Positions 5,327 through 6,911 of a stretch of DNA of 6,911 bases are shown here, piece after piece. The DNA lies in contig CAMNIW010000072.1 in assembly GCA_946540675.1 (NCBI GenBank), positions 1 to 6,911 of the forward strand, in the 5' to 3' direction. This DNA comes from an uncultured Clostridia bacterium (GTDB taxonomy: Bacteria > Bacillota > Clostridia > Christensenellales > Borkfalkiaceae). Numbering within the stretch: the stretch's first letter is position 1; the number at the start of each line of letters is the position of its first letter. A program made the position numbers and the translations under genes. Under the pieces are notes generated by a model. That model ran no database searches, was not told the DNA's origin, and saw nothing but the letters and a program-made list of their open reading frames with translations.

Positions 5327-5360
5327 CCCCGCTTTATGTAAAAGCGGGGTTTATTTTTTT
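5327..5360 (+). terminator. Riboswitch-controlled intrinsic terminator
   Basis: CCCCGCTTT (5327-5335) and AAAGCGGGG (5341-5349) form a perfect 9-bp stem with a five-base loop, followed by TTTATTTTTTT. TGCCCC (5325-5330), including the start of the left arm, is complementary to the invariant GGGGCA (5205-5210) of the aptamer. That pairing would work as an antiterminator when FMN is absent. The remaining leader to the ribU start (5361-5420) holds a possible GCCGAG/CTCGGC hairpin (5370-5396) and the ribosome binding site. Confidence 0.93.
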
Positions 5361-5420
5361 CCGACCGTAGCCGAGTTCGACCTGTTCACGCTCGGCAACC
5401 CCGAAAAAGGAGTATTTCAT

Positions 5421-5969
5421 ATGAAAGGCGGCAACTTTTTTTCGGCAAAAAGAATAGCGGTCGCGGCTGTCGCTGTCGCGCTCGCATACGTCGTGTCTCT
5501 TCTCGGTTTTCCCGTGTTTCCGGCGGTAAGTTTTCTGAAACTCGACTTTTCGTTCGCTTTTATGCTTCTCGGGTCGTATCTTTTGGGACCCGTGTACGGC
5601 GAGATAATACTTTTGGCGGTCGAAGGGCTGTGTCTTATAAAGTCTTCCTGGACGGGGGTTTTGAGCAACTTTGTGATGGGGCAGTTTTTCGTAGTCCTTC
5701 CGTCGCTTATCTACGTATTCAGAAAGGGAATAAAAAACGTCCTTATAACTCTCGTTTGCTGTTCGGTTCTCGCCGTCGCCGTAAGCCTTCCTATGAACAG
5801 GTTTATAAGTTATCCGCTTTACGAAGCGTTTTTGAGTATGTCCGCGGCGGAATTTTTCGCGCAGACTTTCGGCTTTATAATACTTTTCAATCTCATAAAA
5901 TGCGCGGCGAATTCTCTTATCGCGTTGCTTTTGTATAAGCGACTCAGACTGCTTCTTTTCAAGGATTGA
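5421..5969 (+). CDS. ribU: Riboflavin ECF transporter substrate-binding component RibU
   Basis: RibU is the membrane S component that binds riboflavin and pairs with the shared EcfA/EcfA'/EcfT energising module, whose genes are not in this window. The 182-residue protein is highly hydrophobic with about six predicted membrane spans. It carries the RibU-type segment FPVFPAVSFLKLDFS (30-44), then a LLGSYLLGPVYGEII span and a GVLSNFVMGQFFVVLP span (about 79-94). The start is chosen at 5421 because AAGGAG (5407-5412) precedes it by eight bases. The longer frame from 5259 runs through the riboswitch and terminator and is not credible. The FMN riboswitch independently supports riboflavin as substrate. 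The gene is monocistronic, closed by a strong terminator 6 bases after the stop. Confidence 0.94.
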   Translation: MKGGNFFSAKRIAVAAVAVALAYVVSLLGFPVFPAVSFLKLDFSFAFMLLGSYLLGPVYGEIILLAVEGLCLIKSSWTGVLSNFVMGQFFVVLPSLIYVFRKGIKNVLITLVCCSVLAVAVSLPMNRFISYPLYEAFLSMSAAEFFAQTFGFIILFNLIKCAANSLIALLLYKRLRLLLFKD

Positions 5970-5974
5970 CCGCT

Positions 5975-6007
5975 TCGCGTCGGAAACTTTTCCGACGCGG
6001 TTTTTTT
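5975..6007 (+). terminator. Intrinsic terminator after ribU
   Basis: CGCGTCGGAA (5976-5985) pairs with TTCCGACGCG (5990-5999) in a perfect 10-bp stem with a four-base loop. After one G, seven T follow (6001-6007). Confidence 0.93.
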
Positions 6008-6019
6008 GTTTCAAAACAA

Positions 6020-6048
6020 TTGATAATTGATTTTTCGTGTGCTATAAT
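6020..6048 (+). promoter_or_regulatory. Near-consensus promoter of the SGNH hydrolase-glycosidase pair
   Basis: TTGATA (6020-6025), a 17-bp spacer and TATAAT (6043-6048), preceded by the extended -10 dinucleotide TG (6040-6041). Transcription would begin near 6055, which argues against translation from the ATG at 6056 and for the ATG at 6080 with its own ribosome binding site. Its strength suggests high expression unless a regulator acts elsewhere; no operator was recognised. Confidence 0.85.
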
Positions 6049-6079
6049 TTAGCCGATGAATAAAACGGAGACTCGTTAT

Positions 6080-6634
6080 ATGAAAAAAGTGACTTTACTC
6101 GGAGACAGCATAAGACTTATAGGTTACGGAACGAAAGTTCCCGAACTTTTGGGGGACGGCTACACGGTATTTCAGCCGACCGACAATTGCAGATTCGCAC
6201 AGTATCTTTTAAGGTGCGTATTCGATTACAAAAACGAGATAGCGGGCAGCGACGTCGTTCACTACAACGCGGGGCTTTGGGACGCCACGTTTCTCTTTTC
6301 GGACAAAAAATCGTTCACGCCCGTAGAAGACTATTGCAAGACTCTTCTTCGCGTTACGGACGAACTCAAAAAACTTTGCCCGCGGCTTATCTTCGCGACG
6401 ACCACGCCTTGCAGGACGGATATGCCGTACAACGACAACGGGATAATAAAGAGTTACAACGACGCGATAGTTCCTTTGCTTAAAGAAAGGGGAGTGGAAA
6501 TAAACGACCTGAACGCCCTTGTTTCCAAGGATATAATCGGGTATATACGAGACGACGACAAGATACATCTTACCGAAAAGGGTATAGAAGACTGTTCCCG
6601 TCAGGTTGTAAAGGCGATAAAGGGTAAATTATGA
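6080..6634 (+). CDS. SGNH/GDSL-type hydrolase, probably a carbohydrate esterase
   Basis: A 184-residue protein beginning almost directly with the first strand and block I, LLGDSIR, giving nucleophile Ser10. The catalytic pair is in DKIH (Asp160, His163), the DxxH of block V. Block III reads HYNAGLWD (61-68): the usual GxND asparagine is replaced by Trp67, as I recall for a subfamily with a GLWD motif. FATTTPCR (105-112) is another recognisable strand. No signal peptide is seen, so a cytoplasmic site is inferred. The ATG at 6080 is preferred over 6056: GGAG at 6067-6070 lies nine bases before it, and the protein then starts at the conserved first strand. The stop overlaps the next gene in ATGA. 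With a glycosidase partner it may deacylate sugars; the substrate is unknown. Confidence 0.82.
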   Translation: MKKVTLLGDSIRLIGYGTKVPELLGDGYTVFQPTDNCRFAQYLLRCVFDYKNEIAGSDVVHYNAGLWDATFLFSDKKSFTPVEDYCKTLLRVTDELKKLCPRLIFATTTPCRTDMPYNDNGIIKSYNDAIVPLLKERGVEINDLNALVSKDIIGYIRDDDKIHLTEKGIEDCSRQVVKAIKGKL

Positions 6635-6911
6635 GCAAATTCGGATATAAGGCGACGACGGCGACAGTTGCTTTCAGAAACGACGGATATTACGTATGGG
6701 ACTGCTCGGTTATAAAGGCGCAGGGGCAGTATCATATGTTTTCTTCCCGCTGGAAAGCCGAATACGGTTTCGGCTGGAACTGGGTTTTCAACAGCGAGAT
6801 AATCCACAGCGTTTCGGACACTCCCGAAGGGCCGTATATTTTCAAAAACGTTGTTTTACCGCGCCGCGTCAGGCAGTATTTCGTCGGTATGAACCCGCAC
6901 AATACCTGTAT
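6631..6911 (+). CDS. Predicted beta-propeller glycoside hydrolase (GH43-like), 3' end beyond the window
   Basis: The first 93 residues of a protein that continues past the window edge. They resemble the N terminus of five-bladed beta-propeller glycosidases: YVWDCSVIKAQGQYHMFSSR (21-40), an aromatic stretch YGFGWNWVFNSEIIHSVSD (45-63), then TPEGPYIFKNVVLP (64-77) and GMNPHNT (86-92). The repeated pattern of query strand, SxxRW and SDTPEGPY is typical of GH43-like and GH117-like proteins. No signal peptide is seen. The ATG overlaps the SGNH stop codon by four bases, and AAAGGG at 6619-6624 can act as ribosome binding site, so the two are almost surely co-translated. Catalytic acids cannot be assigned from this fragment, and the exact family is uncertain. 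Confidence 0.7.
   Translation, partial: MSKFGYKATTATVAFRNDGYYVWDCSVIKAQGQYHMFSSRWKAEYGFGWNWVFNSEIIHSVSDTPEGPYIFKNVVLPRRVRQYFVGMNPHNTC

Noticed and set aside
5259..5420. Extended start of ribU from 5259
   Set aside because: The added codons are the FMN riboswitch and its terminator; the Shine-Dalgarno points to 5421.
5334..6014. Complement-strand open frame across ribU
   Set aside because: It starts in the ribU terminator and ends in the riboswitch terminator; the sense strand is clearly RibU.
6056..6079. ATG at 6056 as start of the SGNH gene, as a leaderless message
   Set aside because: The ATG at 6080 has GGAG at good spacing and begins the protein at the conserved LLGDS strand; 6056 coincides with the predicted transcription start.
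6601..6807. 68-codon open frame on the complement strand across the SGNH/glycosidase junction
   Set aside because: It lies opposite the overlapping stop/start of two well-supported genes and shows no motif of its own.

Overview
The window looks like chromosomal DNA from a Gram-positive, Clostridia-type bacterium (Bacillota), possibly an uncultured gut lineage; the exact taxon is inference. The evidence is an Obg GTPase with the C-terminal OCT domain, the obg-yhbY-nadD-yqeK-rsfS gene set, an FMN-riboswitch-controlled ECF riboflavin transporter, AGGAG-type ribosome binding sites and compact sigma-A style promoters. Isoleucine is written almost entirely as ATA (20 of 22 Ile codons in the nadD-yqeK gene) although the DNA is not strongly AT-rich.

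Left part (1-3835): the conserved ribosome-assembly and NAD block. A 5'-truncated obg is followed 15 bp later by yhbY. After an oppositely oriented membrane-protein gene (1499-2275, complement), the block resumes from its own promoter with a one-piece nadD-yqeK fusion that overlaps rsfS by the four bases ATGA. Obg, YhbY and RsfS all act on the large ribosomal subunit. NadD makes the dinucleotide of NAD, and YqeK-type HD proteins hydrolyse Ap4A. In many Firmicutes these genes run in one direction, so the inverted membrane gene splits the set into two transcription units. The + strand terminators of both units appear to lie inside the neighbouring antisense genes.

Middle part (3841-5146): a small lysine-rich single-span membrane protein on the complement strand. 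It is divergent from a gene for a degenerate deoxyribose-phosphate aldolase (DeoC) homologue that has a proline-rich N-terminal tail and has lost the catalytic Asp and both Lys. The 136-bp divergent intergenic region holds a TATAAT box for each direction and an 8-bp inverted repeat. The DeoC-like gene may be transcribed without a leader.

Right part (5147-6911): a clear promoter, FMN riboswitch and intrinsic terminator control ribU, the riboflavin-binding S component of an ECF transporter, which ends in a strong terminator. A new near-consensus promoter then drives an SGNH/GDSL-type hydrolase overlapping (ATGA) a predicted beta-propeller glycoside hydrolase that runs off the window. This pair suggests stepwise removal of ester and sugar groups from a carbohydrate.

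Most of the window is ordinary housekeeping sequence. The items most worth a second look are the catalytically stripped DeoC homologue, the inverted four-span membrane protein with a possible degenerate Mrr/REase-like core, and the antisense-embedded terminators. No CRISPR array, insertion sequence, tRNA or rRNA gene was seen.
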